Shown: positions 18,039-27,583, numbered from the stretch's first letter. The stretch: 63,968 bases of DNA from Rhodopila globiformis (GCF_002937115.1 NZ_NHRY01000241.1:1-63968); one strand, 5' to 3'. A program made the numbers and translations. The notes: generated by a model from the sequence alone, not told the origin.

Positions 18039-19961
18039 TCAGTACTCCTCACCCACCTCCCCGTCCGCGTCGCCGCCCTGGCTGCGCTGTTCCGCCGGGC
18101 CGGCGTGCGTGTCCAGGTTCAGCGCGGTGTTGATCAGCGCGAGGTGGGAGAACGCCTGCGGGAAGTTGCCGAGCTGGCGGCGGCTCACCGGGTCGTATTC
18201 CTCGGCCAGCAGGCCGACGTCGTTGCACAGCGCCAGGAGCCGGCTGAACATTGTCCGCGCCTCCCGGTGGCGGCCTTGCAGCACCAGGTTGTCCACGTAC
18301 CAGAAACTGCAGGCCAGGAAGACGCCCTCGCTGCCCTTCAGGCCGTCGGCGGTCTGGTGCGTGTGGTAGCGGCGGATCAGCCCGTCCACCATCAGGTCGC
18401 GGCCGATGGCCTCGACGGTCCCGGCGATGCGGGGGTCCTCCGGCGGCAGAAAGCCGACCAGCGGCAGCAGCAGCAGGCTGGCGTCCAGGGTGTCGGCGCC
18501 GAAATACTGCACGAAGCTGTTGCGGGCGTGGCTGAAACCGAAGCGGCAGACGGTGTCGTGGACGCGGGTGCGCAGCGCGCGCCAGCGCTCCAGCGGCGCC
18601 GGCAGGTTGAACTGTTCGGCGCCGCGGATCGCCCGGTCGACGGCGACCCACACCATCACCTTGGAGAAGGTGAAGTTCTGCGCGCCGCCACGCACCTCCC
18701 AGATGCTTTCGTCCGGCTGCTCCCAGATCTCCTCCAGGTGCTGCATCAGGGCGCGCTGCAGGTCCCAGCTTGCGGTTGGGCGCACGAGGCCGAGCGTGGC
18801 TTCCTGGTACAGCGCGTCGATCAGCTCGCCATAGACGTCGAGCTGCAGCTGCGTGCTGGCAGCGTTGCCGACGCGCACCGGGCTGGCGCCCTGGTAGCCT
18901 TCGAGCCACGGCACCTCCCATTCCAGCACCCAGCGCTCGCCGGCCAAGCCGTACAGGGTCTGCAACTGGCTGGGCGACCCGGCGACGGTACGGCGCAGCC
19001 AGGCGCCCCAGGCCTGGGCTTCCTCGCGGTAGCCGGCGTGCATCAGCGCCAGCAGCGTGAAGGTGGCGTCGCGCAGCCAGCAGAAGCGGTAGTCCCAGTT
19101 GCGCGTGCCGCCCGGCTGCTCGGGCAGCGAGGTCGTCGGCGCGGCGACGATGCCGCCGGTGGGATAATAGCTCAGCGCCTTCAGGGTCAGCAGGGACCGC
19201 TGCACCTGCTCGCGGTAGCGGCCGCGATAGGCGCAGCGGCCGCTCCAGACGGTCCAGGTGGCCTCGGCGTCGTCCAGCGCCTCGTCGGCCTTGGGCGGCA
19301 CCGGCAGGGGCTGGTGCGACGGCGCGTACGACATCACGAAGCGGGTACGCTGGCCGGCCCTGACGGTGAACGACGCCACCGTGGTCATCGCCTTGCCGTG
19401 CAGCTTGATATCGCTGTGCAGCACCACCTGGTCGGGGCCGGCGATGGCGCGCAGGCCGCTGCCATGGTTGAGCCGCGTCACCCAGGGGATGGCGGAGCCG
19501 TATTCGAAGCGCAGCGACAGCTCGAACTGCATCTCGACCGAGCCGCTGCGGCCCTCGACGATGCGGACGATCGAATCCTTCTCCACCGCCATGAAGTCGA
19601 TCAGCGCGGCGGACCCGGACGGCGTCTCGAACAGGGTTTCCAGGATCATGGTCCCGGGCAGGTAGCGCCGGGTGATGTTGACGGGGGTTTCGGCCGGCGC
19701 GATGCGCCAGCGGCCGTTGTCCGGGGTGCCCAGCAGGGCGGCGAAGCAGGCCGGGCTGTCGAAGCGGGGCCAGCACAGCCAGTCAATCGAGCCCTGTTTG
19801 CTGACCAATGCCGCGGTATGGCAATCACCGATCAGCGCATAGTCCTCGATCGCCGTGGCGACGGCCGGAGCGGTTGCGCTGTCCACTCGTTCCGAAGGTG
19901 AATGGTCTGAGCTGGATTTCGCCCGCCTGGGGTGGTGGGGCCCCAGCCGGCCCTCCGGCAT
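18039..19961 (-). CDS. Glycoside hydrolase family 15 protein (glucoamylase/trehalase-like)
   Basis: A 640-aa protein with an N-terminal beta-sandwich and a C-terminal (alpha/alpha)6 barrel. Signature blocks are IEDYALIGDCHTAALVSKQG, NWDYRFCWLRDATFTLLAL, EVPWLEGYQGASPVRVGNAA, FLACSFWYVDNLVLQG and VGLLAEEYDP. The last two contain the usual catalytic glutamate region of bacterial GH15 enzymes. These hydrolyse alpha-glucosidic bonds in maltodextrin or trehalose; the substrate cannot be told from sequence. No signal peptide is seen, so it is probably cytoplasmic and serves glycogen or trehalose turnover. Its ATG overlaps the upstream gene's TGA (TGATG), implying translational coupling to an exported protein. 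Confidence 0.88.
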   Translation of the reverse strand: MPEGRLGPHHPRRAKSSSDHSPSERVDSATAPAVATAIEDYALIGDCHTAALVSKQGSIDWLCWPRFDSPACFAALLGTPDNGRWRIAPAETPVNITRRYLPGTMILETLFETPSGSAALIDFMAVEKDSIVRIVEGRSGSVEMQFELSLRFEYGSAIPWVTRLNHGSGLRAIAGPDQVVLHSDIKLHGKAMTTVASFTVRAGQRTRFVMSYAPSHQPLPVPPKADEALDDAEATWTVWSGRCAYRGRYREQVQRSLLTLKALSYYPTGGIVAAPTTSLPEQPGGTRNWDYRFCWLRDATFTLLALMHAGYREEAQAWGAWLRRTVAGSPSQLQTLYGLAGERWVLEWEVPWLEGYQGASPVRVGNAASTQLQLDVYGELIDALYQEATLGLVRPTASWDLQRALMQHLEEIWEQPDESIWEVRGGAQNFTFSKVMVWVAVDRAIRGAEQFNLPAPLERWRALRTRVHDTVCRFGFSHARNSFVQYFGADTLDASLLLLPLVGFLPPEDPRIAGTVEAIGRDLMVDGLIRRYHTHQTADGLKGSEGVFLACSFWYVDNLVLQGRHREARTMFSRLLALCNDVGLLAEEYDPVSRRQLGNFPQAFSHLALINTALNLDTHAGPAEQRSQGGDADGEVGEEY

Positions 19962-20347
19962 CAGTTGGCGCGTCCCCAGATTCGCTGGCCGCCGTTGCCG
20001 AGGCAATAGCAGCTGGAGCCGGGTGCCACCGGCCGGTCCATCGGACAGACATAGGCGCCGGCATGGCAGGACTGCCCGACCTGGGCGGTGGGCCCGGGCG
20101 TGTAGCTCGGCACGGGCGCGTAGGTCTGCGGCGGCGCGTAGTACACCGGTGGCGGCGGGTAGTAGACCGGCGGCGGGTAATAATAGGGCGGCGGATAGAA
20201 GCCCGGGCCATAGGCCCATGGGACCCCGAAGCCAAACCCGACGAACACCCGCGCCTGCGCCGGCGGAGCCGCCAGTCCAAGCGCGATGGCGCACAGCGCG
20301 GCAATACCCGCAATCCGGCGCAATGACGAGAAAGGTGAGGTCATCAT
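19961..20347 (-). CDS. Exported Pro/Tyr-rich small protein
   Basis: 128 aa. The start is one of two adjacent ATGs (20345-20347 or 20342-20344), followed by a signal peptide: SSLRRIAGIAALCAIALGLA then AAPPAQA, a plausible AxA cleavage site. The mature part has a low-complexity zone of YYYPPP and YYAPP repeats (about residues 45-80). A short conserved-looking tail carries four cysteines (CHAGAYVCPM and CYCLGNGGQRIWGRAN), which could pair in disulfides. Proteins of this layout are common in alphaproteobacterial envelopes, but their role is unknown. The stop overlaps the GH15 start. Confidence 0.65.
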   Translation of the reverse strand: MMTSPFSSLRRIAGIAALCAIALGLAAPPAQARVFVGFGFGVPWAYGPGFYPPPYYYPPPVYYPPPPVYYAPPQTYAPVPSYTPGPTAQVGQSCHAGAYVCPMDRPVAPGSSCYCLGNGGQRIWGRAN

Positions 20348-20523
20348 GACACGACTTCTGCCGTCAGCCTGTAACGGTATTATGTCCCAAACGGCCTGGG
20401 CTGGATACATCAAAAAGTTGCCTGGCCGGCGCGCCGGGAGGCGTGGGGGCGGACGATGGCGGCGGCCCGTTGCCGTCTCGTCCGGGAGCCGGCGTGGTCG
20501 CCGCCCTCTCGTCATGGCCGGGC

Positions 20524-21166
20524 GGGTCAAGGCAGCGGGGGAGCCTGGATTGGCGACCGCTTTCAACACAGAGGAAAACGAAGGGCTACGAAGGGCCACG
20601 AAGGGTGTGAACGAGTCAGACGACGACGCGGCGCAGGCCGTGCGTCAGGCAGGCCGTGCGCCACGTACAAAGGGTCCGCGAGGGAATGACCGCGTCATTG
20701 GGTATGGGGCACCGTCCTCTCCCCGTCATGGTCCGCGAAGGCGGACCATCCACGCCTGGCGGTGCCGATCGCGGCAAAGGCTTGGATGGCGGCCCTGCGG
20801 CCGCCACGACGCGGGAAGGCCATTGCCCTGCACCCAATGACGCGGTTATTCCCTGACGCACCGAAAGCTATAGACTGCCCCGGGCAGATCCGGCGCTGCT
20901 GCGAGGCGTTTCGATCGCCAGCCCAGGGATGCGGTTCGTCCGGTCCCCGGGCCGCCCGCAAGGTCCGGTCTCCGTGGCGCTTCGTGGTGCTCCGTCCTCT
21001 CCGTGTTGAAAATCAAGAAAGAATGAACAGGCACGAACGGTGCCGGGGGACGCTGCGAGCGCCCGCCACGGCTTCAGCGCCCCAGTCTCCATCCCGTGGC
21101 CAGCGCCAAAGTCGGAGGGCCTTCCGCCACATCCAGCGGGGCCGGCATTTCCAGCGGGCTGTACCA
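20524..21166. repeat. GxxExxY-associated composite element, decayed copy 3
   Basis: The left module starts GGTCAAGGCAGCGG and passes TTCAACACAGAGG and CCACGAAGGGTGTGAACGAG (about 20600). A residual GxxExxY gene tail follows on the minus strand (about 20613-20650). A family B palindrome is inserted at 20682-20853. The right module (20925-21165), which contains CTTCGTGGTGCTCCG and TCTCCGTGTTGAAAATCAAG, matches 13630-13852 over about 230 bp. Together these explain nearly all of the 20348-21226 gap; no gene is present. Confidence 0.55.
20682..20853. repeat. Nested palindromic repeat, family B (full copy)
   Basis: Outer arms of about 30 bp pair almost completely: GGGAATGACCGCGTCATTGG on the left, with CCAATGACGCGGTTATTCCC on the right. 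Between them are two facing REP palindromes with CATCCACGCC and GGCTTGGATGG, as at 5601-5776. Confidence 0.65.
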
Positions 21167-21226
21167 GGGGCAGATGGCCCGGACACACCCATCCACGACG
21201 ATGCGGGAACGCTCCCGCCCCCTCTC

Positions 21227-22735
21227 TCAATCGACGTTCCCGCCGATGGGCAGGGCCACGCCGCCCGGGATCATGCCCGGCTGCAGCCCGGGGAACACGG
21301 CCCCGCTCGGCCGCACCCAGCCGCCGCCGAGGGCCTTGTAGAGACTCAGCAGCGCCTGCGCGCGCGCCAGCCGGACCTGGACCAGCAGGCTCTCGTCGTT
21401 GAACTGCGTCGTTTCCGCGGTCAGCACCGTGGTGATGTCCACCGTCCCCGCCGCCAGCTGGGCGCGCGCGATCTCCGCCGCCCGCCTCGCCGCCACCACC
21501 GCGACGCGCTGCAGCTTCTCCTGCTCGGAGGTGAAGCGCCAGGCGGTCAGGGCCGTGTCCACGTCGGTGAACGCCTGCACCACCGCCTTGCGGTACTGCG
21601 CCAGCAACTGGTCGTACAGCCCCTTCGCCTGCTCCAGCTGGCCGCGCAGGACGCCGCCATCGAACAGCGGCTGCGTCAGGCCGGCGGCCAGCGAGGCCAG
21701 GGCGCTGCCCGGCATGATCAGCTGGTTCAGCGCCGCGGCCTGGTAGCCGGCGCTGGAGGTCAGCTGGATGGTGGGAAAGAACGCCGCCCGCGCCACCTTG
21801 ATGTTGAAGTTCTGCGCGATCAGCTGCGCCTCGGCCGCCGCCACGTCCGGCCGCCGCGCCAGCAGTTGCGAGGGCAGGCCGGCCGCGACCGGCGGCAGGG
21901 CCAGCGCGGTCAGCGTCCCGGGCTGCACGGTGACGCGCTCCGGCGGCTCGCCCACCAGGATGCCCAGGGCGATGACCTCCTGCTCCATCAGGCTGACGTA
22001 GTTGGGGATCAGCGCCCGCTCGCCGGCCGCCAGCGCTTCCTGGTTGGCGACGTCGAGCGCGCTGGCGGTGCCGGCGGCGAACCGGCCGCGCACCACCGCC
22101 AGGGTCTGCTCGGCGGCGGCCACGTTGCGCCGCGTCACGGCAAGCTGATCGGCGTACGCCAGGGCGGTGAACCAGGTGTTGGCGACGGCGGTGACGACGG
22201 TCAGCGCCACGGTTTCCTGGTCGAAGCGGCTGAACACCGCCGATGCGACCGCCGCCTGCCGCAGCCCCAGGTTGTGCTGCCAGAAATCCAGCTCATAGGA
22301 GGCGTTCAGGCCGGCGCTGTAGCTGTGGTAGTCGATGCTGGCGTTCGATATGCCGCCACCGCCGCCGCCGAACCGGTTGCTGTTGGCGCCCAGACCCTGG
22401 TGCTGCCAGGCGCCGCTGCCGCTGGCGCCGATCGCCGGCAGCAGCGTCGCGCCGGCGATCCGCACCTGGGCATCCGCCTGCCGGACCTGCGCGATCGCCA
22501 CGGCGATGTCGAAATTATGCGCCCGGGCCTGCGCGATCAGCATGTCCAGCTCGGGCGAGTGGAAGCCTTTCCACCAGTCCGCCGACGGCCAGGCCGCCGC
22601 CGCGGTTGCCTGCGTCGCGCGATAGGCCGGCGGCAGGTCGAGCGATGGCCGGTGGTAGTTGGGGCCCAGGTTGCATCCGCTCAACAGGGAAGCGGCGGCG
22701 CACACGACGGACAGGCGGCAGGGAGCAAATCTCAA
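21227..22735 (-). CDS. Outer-membrane efflux lipoprotein (NodT/OprM family)
   Basis: A trimeric outer-membrane channel subunit of 502 aa. I place the start at a TTG at 22735 because it directly precedes a lipoprotein signal (MRFAPCRLSVVCAAASLLSG, Cys21) and has a GAGGAT site upstream; an ATG at 22876 would bury that signal. After the Cys come the usual NLGPNYHRP motif, two OEP repeats with long helices (about 60-260 and 280-490) and TRRNVAAAEQTLAVVRGRF. It is the natural outer partner of the MdtABC-like pump at 4.3-12.9 kb, although it is about 8 kb away and in opposite orientation. It diverges from livG. Confidence 0.85.
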   Translation of the reverse strand: MRFAPCRLSVVCAAASLLSGCNLGPNYHRPSLDLPPAYRATQATAAAAWPSADWWKGFHSPELDMLIAQARAHNFDIAVAIAQVRQADAQVRIAGATLLPAIGASGSGAWQHQGLGANSNRFGGGGGGISNASIDYHSYSAGLNASYELDFWQHNLGLRQAAVASAVFSRFDQETVALTVVTAVANTWFTALAYADQLAVTRRNVAAAEQTLAVVRGRFAAGTASALDVANQEALAAGERALIPNYVSLMEQEVIALGILVGEPPERVTVQPGTLTALALPPVAAGLPSQLLARRPDVAAAEAQLIAQNFNIKVARAAFFPTIQLTSSAGYQAAALNQLIMPGSALASLAAGLTQPLFDGGVLRGQLEQAKGLYDQLLAQYRKAVVQAFTDVDTALTAWRFTSEQEKLQRVAVVAARRAAEIARAQLAAGTVDITTVLTAETTQFNDESLLVQVRLARAQALLSLYKALGGGWVRPSGAVFPGLQPGMIPGGVALPIGGNVD

Positions 22736-22964
22736 GAACGCGGTATCCTCTGGAGCCCGGCTTGATGCCGAGGCGGTGGCATGGTTAGTGTCGCGACCTC
22801 CTGTAACGGCCGTGCGTCGATCCGCCCAGTCCTGCAGGGTATCCGGTTTTTGCTTTTTGAATTGCCTCCGAATCATATTACGAACGTGGCCTTGCATGCC
22901 GGCGCAGTATATGCAAAACGCCACGCATATATGAACCAATTCTAAAAACGGGAGACGTCCGGGG

Positions 22965-23717
22965 GTGACAGACACCATCCTGGAGACAGAACGCCTGACG
23001 CGCGAATTCGGCGGCTTCCTGGCCGTCGACGGCGTCAACCTCCGCGTCAAGGCCGGCGACATCCATGCGCTGATCGGCCCCAATGGCGCCGGCAAGACCA
23101 CCTGCTTCAACCTGCTGACCTCGTTCCTGCCGCCGACGCGCGGCCGGATCCGGTTCAAGGGGCGCGACATCACCGGCATGAAGCCGGCCATGGTGGCGCG
23201 GCTGGGGCTGGTGCGCAGCTTCCAGATCTCGGCAGTGTTCCCGCACCTGACGGCGCTGGAGAACGTGCGGCTGGCCTTGCAGCGCGCCCGCGGCGCCAAT
23301 TTCGACTTCTGGCGGTCGGAGCGGACGCTGACGGTGTACGACGACCGGGCGCGGGAACTGCTGTTCGACGTCGGCCTGTCCGGCTTCGCCGACGCCGTGG
23401 TCGCCGACTTGTCCTATGGCCTGAAGCGCGCGCTGGAGATCGCGACGACGCTGGCGCTCGATCCCGAGATGATGCTGCTGGACGAGCCGACGGCGGGCAT
23501 GGCGCATGGCGACGTGGACCGGATCGTGCAACTGATCGCGCGCATCCGCGCCAAGCGCACTATCCTGATGGTGGAGCACAACCTGTCGGTGGTCGAGGGC
23601 CTGTGCGACCGCATCACCGTGCTGACCCGCGGCCGGGTGCTGGCGGAGGGCGACTACGCCACCGTGTCGAAGAATCCCGAAGTGATCGCCGCCTACCTGG
23701 GAACCGTCGATGCTTGA
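22965..23717 (+). CDS. livG: Branched-chain amino-acid type ABC transporter ATP-binding protein (LivG-like)
   Basis: 250 aa. The GTG start at 22965 has GGGAG nearby. Walker A is GPNGAGKTT, the signature helix is a variant LSYGLKRALEIA, and Walker B is MMLLDEPTAGM. A C-terminal extension of the BCA_ABC_TP_C type ends VIAAYLGTVDA. Energises import of hydrophobic amino acids, short amides or urea-like solutes. Overlaps livF by 8 bp. The first of two liv blocks; the permease and binding-protein genes lie 1 kb downstream in the same orientation. Confidence 0.92.
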   Translation: MTDTILETERLTREFGGFLAVDGVNLRVKAGDIHALIGPNGAGKTTCFNLLTSFLPPTRGRIRFKGRDITGMKPAMVARLGLVRSFQISAVFPHLTALENVRLALQRARGANFDFWRSERTLTVYDDRARELLFDVGLSGFADAVVADLSYGLKRALEIATTLALDPEMMLLDEPTAGMAHGDVDRIVQLIARIRAKRTILMVEHNLSVVEGLCDRITVLTRGRVLAEGDYATVSKNPEVIAAYLGTVDA

Positions 23718-24405
23718 GATCCATGGCCTGAACGCGTGGTACGGCGAAAGCCACATCCTGCACGGCGTCGATTTCGAGGTGCGGGAGGGCGAGGTGGTCA
23801 CTCTGCTCGGCCGCAACGGCGCCGGCAAGACCACGACGATGAAGTCGATCATGGGCCTGGTGCCGCGCCGCGCGGGGCACGTGAAGTTCCGCGGCGCCGA
23901 GATGATCGGTCTGATGCCGAACCAGATCGCCCGCGCCGGCATTGCCATCTGCCCGGAGGAGCGCGGCATCTTCGGCTCTCTGTCGGTGACCGAGAACCTG
24001 ATGCTGCCGCCGATCGTGGCGCCGGGCGGGATGGGCATCGATGAGATCTACACGCTGTTCCCCAACCTGAAGGAGCGCGCGCGGACCGCGCACGGCACGC
24101 GGCTGTCGGGTGGCGAGCAGCAGATGCTGGCGATCGCCCGCATCCTGCGCACCGGCGCGAAGATGCTGCTGCTGGATGAGCCGACCGAGGGTCTCGCCCC
24201 GGTCATCGTCCAGCAGATCGGCCGCACGATTCGCGAGATCAAGAAGCGCGGCTTCACCGTGCTGCTGGTCGAGCAGAACTTTCATTTCGCCGCCACCGTG
24301 GCCGATCGGCATTATGTCATGGAACACGGGAAGATCGTGGACATGATTCCGAACCATTTGCTCGAAAGCAGCATGGACAAGCTGCACGAGTATCTGGGCG
24401 TATAG
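23710..24405 (+). CDS. livF: Branched-chain amino-acid type ABC transporter ATP-binding protein (LivF-like)
   Basis: 231 aa. Walker A GRNGAGKTT, ABC signature LSGGEQQMLAIAR, Walker B MLLLDEPTEGLAP and H-loop region LLVEQNFHFA mark the LivF subfamily, which forms a heterodimer with LivG. Its ATG overlaps the end of livG, so the two should be translated together. Substrate cannot be inferred from this subunit. Confidence 0.92.
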   Translation: MLEIHGLNAWYGESHILHGVDFEVREGEVVTLLGRNGAGKTTTMKSIMGLVPRRAGHVKFRGAEMIGLMPNQIARAGIAICPEERGIFGSLSVTENLMLPPIVAPGGMGIDEIYTLFPNLKERARTAHGTRLSGGEQQMLAIARILRTGAKMLLLDEPTEGLAPVIVQQIGRTIREIKKRGFTVLLVEQNFHFAATVADRHYVMEHGKIVDMIPNHLLESSMDKLHEYLGV

Positions 24406-25427
24406 CAAACCTGGCGCCGCCGGCGCGCCGTTTCGCATGATCGGCAAAGGAGACCGGGACGCCTCCAAAGGTCCGGGGTTGGAAACGTTGCCTTGGTAAA
24501 ATCGTCTTATGCCGTCAGCCTGCGCGACTGCGCCGCGGATCCCCCGGGGATCGCCGCACGGTCCGGCCGTGCGCCGGCGGCAAGGGTGATTGCTCCTCCG
24601 TCATGGCTGGGCGTGTCCCGGCCATCCACCCCGCGACGTCGAGGCGCGGATGGCTGGCTCATGACGAGAGAGAGACGGCTTTGTTCCGCCGGATACTTTA
24701 TCCATATGCGCGTGCGGCAGTGGGTACGGCGATCGAGGCCGGCCGCCTGCGACCGCAGGTCGCAACAAATTCTTCTCTGCGGACTCTGCGCCCCGCTCTG
24801 CGGACTCTGCGTTGAAAAATGCGGCGCCGCAACAAAGATCGGCGTTGCCAATGAGCCGCCCAACCTGACGCGCCGGCGGCGCCCCGGCCACCGCGATTCG
24901 ACGCAGAGTCCGCAGAGCGGGGCGCAGAGTCCGCAGAGAAGGGATTCGGGCGACCTTCGGTCACGGTGGGTCCGCATCGACGGGCCTGGCCTGTTGAACG
25001 CCGTGGTGACCGAAAGCCTGTCCTTTCCGCTCAACGGTAACGCGGCCAAGACCGGCCGGGGCGCTCTTCCCATGATGGCGGCTGCCCGGGCCAGGCGCGG
25101 GTGCCGGCGCCGGGTCGTCATTCAGGCGTTCGGCGCTGATTTTGGCAGAAGGCGTGGATGGCGGGCCTGCGCCCGCCATGACGGGGCGGCAAGCACCGGC
25201 GCCCGCCATGACGGGGTAGCGGCAACGGAATGGCAACGACCGCCGCCCGCGCGACGCTTCTGCTGCAGGCACGGCAACTCTTCCCCGTCCGGCGCGGGAC
25301 GGGCACGCAGGCCCACGATCCGCAGACATCGTGGGACGGCACCTGACCGCATCGCAGCGATGCCGTCCGGTCCAGCGTCCCGTCCGCCCGGGCGGTTGCG
25401 TCCACGAGAAGGCATAGAGGTCTCCCC
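24406..25427. other. 1-kb intergenic region rich in repeats
   Basis: The stretch separates the ATPase and permease blocks of one transporter and contains no supported gene. It holds a REP pair at about 24598-24668, the large inverted repeat 24773-24940, and REP palindromes near 25070-25190 (GGCGTGGATGGCGGGCCTGC). The last 200 bp before livJ probably hold a promoter for the second block. Confidence 0.5.
24773..24940. repeat. 44-bp inverted repeat of CTCTGCG words
   Basis: Left arm 24773-24816 starts TTCTCTGCGGACTCTGCG and then repeats CTCTGCGGACTCTGCG after a CCCCG spacer. The right arm 24897-24940 is its complement with one mismatch. An 80-bp spacer lies between. Within each arm the word CTCTGCG is used four times. 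Confidence 0.8.
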
Positions 25428-26657
25428 ATGACACTGACACGCCGCTCCGCTCTGGCCAGTGTGGCCGCGGCAGCAACCCTGCCGCTGGTCCGCCCGGCCC
25501 GCGCGCAGAAGCCGATTATCAAAATCGGCGTCCTGAACGACCAGTCCGGTCCGTATACCAATACCGGCGGCATCACCTCGGTGATCTGCGCCAAGCAGGC
25601 GCTGGCGGATTTCGGCGTCGCCGCCAAGGGGCTGGATGTCGAGGTGATCTCGGCCGATCACCAGAACAAGCCGGACCTCGCCGTGTCCATCGCCCGGCAG
25701 TGGTTCGATCGTGACGGAGTCGACATGCTGCTGGACGTGCCGACGTCGTCGGTGGCGCTGGCGCTGCAGTCGGTGGTGCGGGAGAAGAACAAGGTTTACC
25801 TCAATGTCGGCGCGGCGTCGTCGGCGCTGACCGGCAGCCAGTGCTCGCCGAATTTCATCCATTGGGTGTACGACACCTACATGCTGTCGAAATCGACCGG
25901 CGGCGCGATGGTGAAGGCGGGCGGCGATTCCTGGTACTTCCTGACCGCGGACTATGCCTTCGGCAAGCAGTTGCAGAGCGACACCACCAAGCTGGTCAAG
26001 GCCGCGGGCGGCAAGGTGCTGGGGTCCGCGCCGTATCCGTTCCCGGGCACCACCGATTTCTCGTCCTTCCTGGTGCAGGCGCAGGCGAGCGGCGCCAAGG
26101 TGCTGGGGCTGTGCAACGCCGGCGGTGACACCGTCAACTCGATCAAGCAGGCGCACGAGTTCGGCCTGAACAGCACGATGAAGATCGCCGCGCTGCTGAT
26201 GTTCATCACCGACGTGCACGCGCTCGGCCTGGATACCGCGGGCGGCCTGGTGCTGACGGAAAGCTTCTACTGGGACATGAACGACCACACCCGCGCCTTC
26301 ACCAGGCGGGTGCTGCCGAAGACGCCGAACAACTATCCGAACATGATCCACGCCGGCTGCTACTCCGCCACCCTGCACTACCTCAAGACGGTCGCCGCCA
26401 TGGGTGCGGCCGAGGCGAAGAAGGACGGCGTGGCGACGATCAACCACATGAAGGCCATGCCGGTCGAGGACGACTGCTTCGGCAAGACCCGGATCCGCGA
26501 GGACGGCTGCCACATGGTGCCGGCCTACCTGTTCGAGGTGAAGACGCCGCAGGAAAGCAAGGGGCCGTGGGACTACTACAAGCTGAAGGTCACCACACCG
26601 CCTGACGAAGCCTGGCCGCCGATGGCCGAAGAGCACTGTTCTTTCATCAAGACCTGA
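25428..26657 (+). CDS. ABC transporter substrate-binding protein (LivJ/LivK/UrtA-like)
   Basis: Periplasmic type-I binding protein of 409 aa. The N-terminus is a Tat-style signal (TRRSALASVAAAATLPLV, cleavage after ARA). The mature protein begins IIKIGVLNDQSGPYTNTGG, the usual Peripla_BP_6 opening, and has the GADYAFG-type motif as TADYAFGKQLQ. It captures the solute for the LivHMGF-type transporter. In this subfamily the ligands range from branched-chain amino acids to short-chain amides, urea and aromatic acids, and the specificity here is unknown. livH follows after 37 bp. Confidence 0.88.
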   Translation: MTLTRRSALASVAAAATLPLVRPARAQKPIIKIGVLNDQSGPYTNTGGITSVICAKQALADFGVAAKGLDVEVISADHQNKPDLAVSIARQWFDRDGVDMLLDVPTSSVALALQSVVREKNKVYLNVGAASSALTGSQCSPNFIHWVYDTYMLSKSTGGAMVKAGGDSWYFLTADYAFGKQLQSDTTKLVKAAGGKVLGSAPYPFPGTTDFSSFLVQAQASGAKVLGLCNAGGDTVNSIKQAHEFGLNSTMKIAALLMFITDVHALGLDTAGGLVLTESFYWDMNDHTRAFTRRVLPKTPNNYPNMIHAGCYSATLHYLKTVAAMGAAEAKKDGVATINHMKAMPVEDDCFGKTRIREDGCHMVPAYLFEVKTPQESKGPWDYYKLKVTTPPDEAWPPMAEEHCSFIKT

Positions 26658-26694
26658 CAGTCAGCAAGAGGGACGGCACGGCCGGGAAACAACC

Positions 26695-27582
26695 ATGTTC
26701 ATGATCTTCGGCATTCCCGGCCCGCTGCTGTTCGGACAGCTGCTGCTGGGGCTGATCAACGGCGCATTCTACGCGATGCTGTCGCTGGGGCTGGCCATCA
26801 TCTTCGGCATGCTCAACATCATCAACTTCGCCCACGGGGCGCTTTTCATGATGGGCGCGTTCGTGTCCTGGATGCTGCTGAACTACCTTGGCATCGGCTA
26901 CTTCCCGGCGCTGATCCTTGCGCCGCTGATCGTCGGCGTGTTCGGCATCGTGCTGGAAAAGACCATCATCAGCCGGCTGTACAAGCTGGACCACCTGTAC
27001 GGCCTGCTGCTGACCTTCGGCATGGCGCTGGTGATCGAGGGCCTGTTCCGCAACGCCTATGGCAGCTCCGGCATGCCCTACCAGATCCCGCCGGTGCTGC
27101 AGGGCGCGACCAACCTGGGGTTTATGTACATGCCCAACTACCGCGGCTGGGTGGTGCTGGCCGCGCTGGTCGTCTGCCTGAGCACCTGGGCGATCATCGA
27201 GAAGACCTCGCTGGGCGCGACGCTGCGGGCGGCGACGGAGAACGCGCCGATGGTGCAGGCGTTCGGCGTCGACGTGCCGCGGCTGATCACGCTGACCTAT
27301 GCCGGCGGCGTGGCGCTGGCGGCGTTCGCCGGCGTGCTGGCGGCGCCGATTTACTCGGTGAATCCGAACATGGGCAGCAATTTCATCAACACGGTGTTCG
27401 CCGTCGTGGTCATCGGCGGCATGGGCTCGATCATGGGCTCGATCATCACCGGCTTCGGGCTGGGCGTCATCGAGGGCCTGACCAAGGTGTTCTATCCGCA
27501 GGCCTCGGCGACGGTGGTGTTCGTGGTGATGGTGATCGTCCTGCTTGTCAGGCCGCGCGGCCTGTTCGGAAGGACCGCCTGA
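26695..27582 (+). CDS. livH: Branched-chain amino-acid type ABC transporter permease (LivH-like)
   Basis: 295 aa, about eight membrane helices. Family marks are LINGAFYAMLSLGLAIIFGM near the start, NFAHGALFMMGAFVSW, and the EAA-like cytoplasmic loop AFGVDVPRL. Ends with VRPRGLFGRTA, the typical LivH tail. Forms the membrane channel with LivM, whose ATG follows the stop codon by one base. Confidence 0.9.
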   Translation: MFMIFGIPGPLLFGQLLLGLINGAFYAMLSLGLAIIFGMLNIINFAHGALFMMGAFVSWMLLNYLGIGYFPALILAPLIVGVFGIVLEKTIISRLYKLDHLYGLLLTFGMALVIEGLFRNAYGSSGMPYQIPPVLQGATNLGFMYMPNYRGWVVLAALVVCLSTWAIIEKTSLGATLRAATENAPMVQAFGVDVPRLITLTYAGGVALAAFAGVLAAPIYSVNPNMGSNFINTVFAVVVIGGMGSIMGSIITGFGLGVIEGLTKVFYPQASATVVFVVMVIVLLVRPRGLFGRTA

Positions 27583-27583
27583 C

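Noticed and set aside
22878..24038. 386-aa open frame opposite livG and livF
   Set aside because: Overlaps two textbook ABC ATPases and has no motif of its own.
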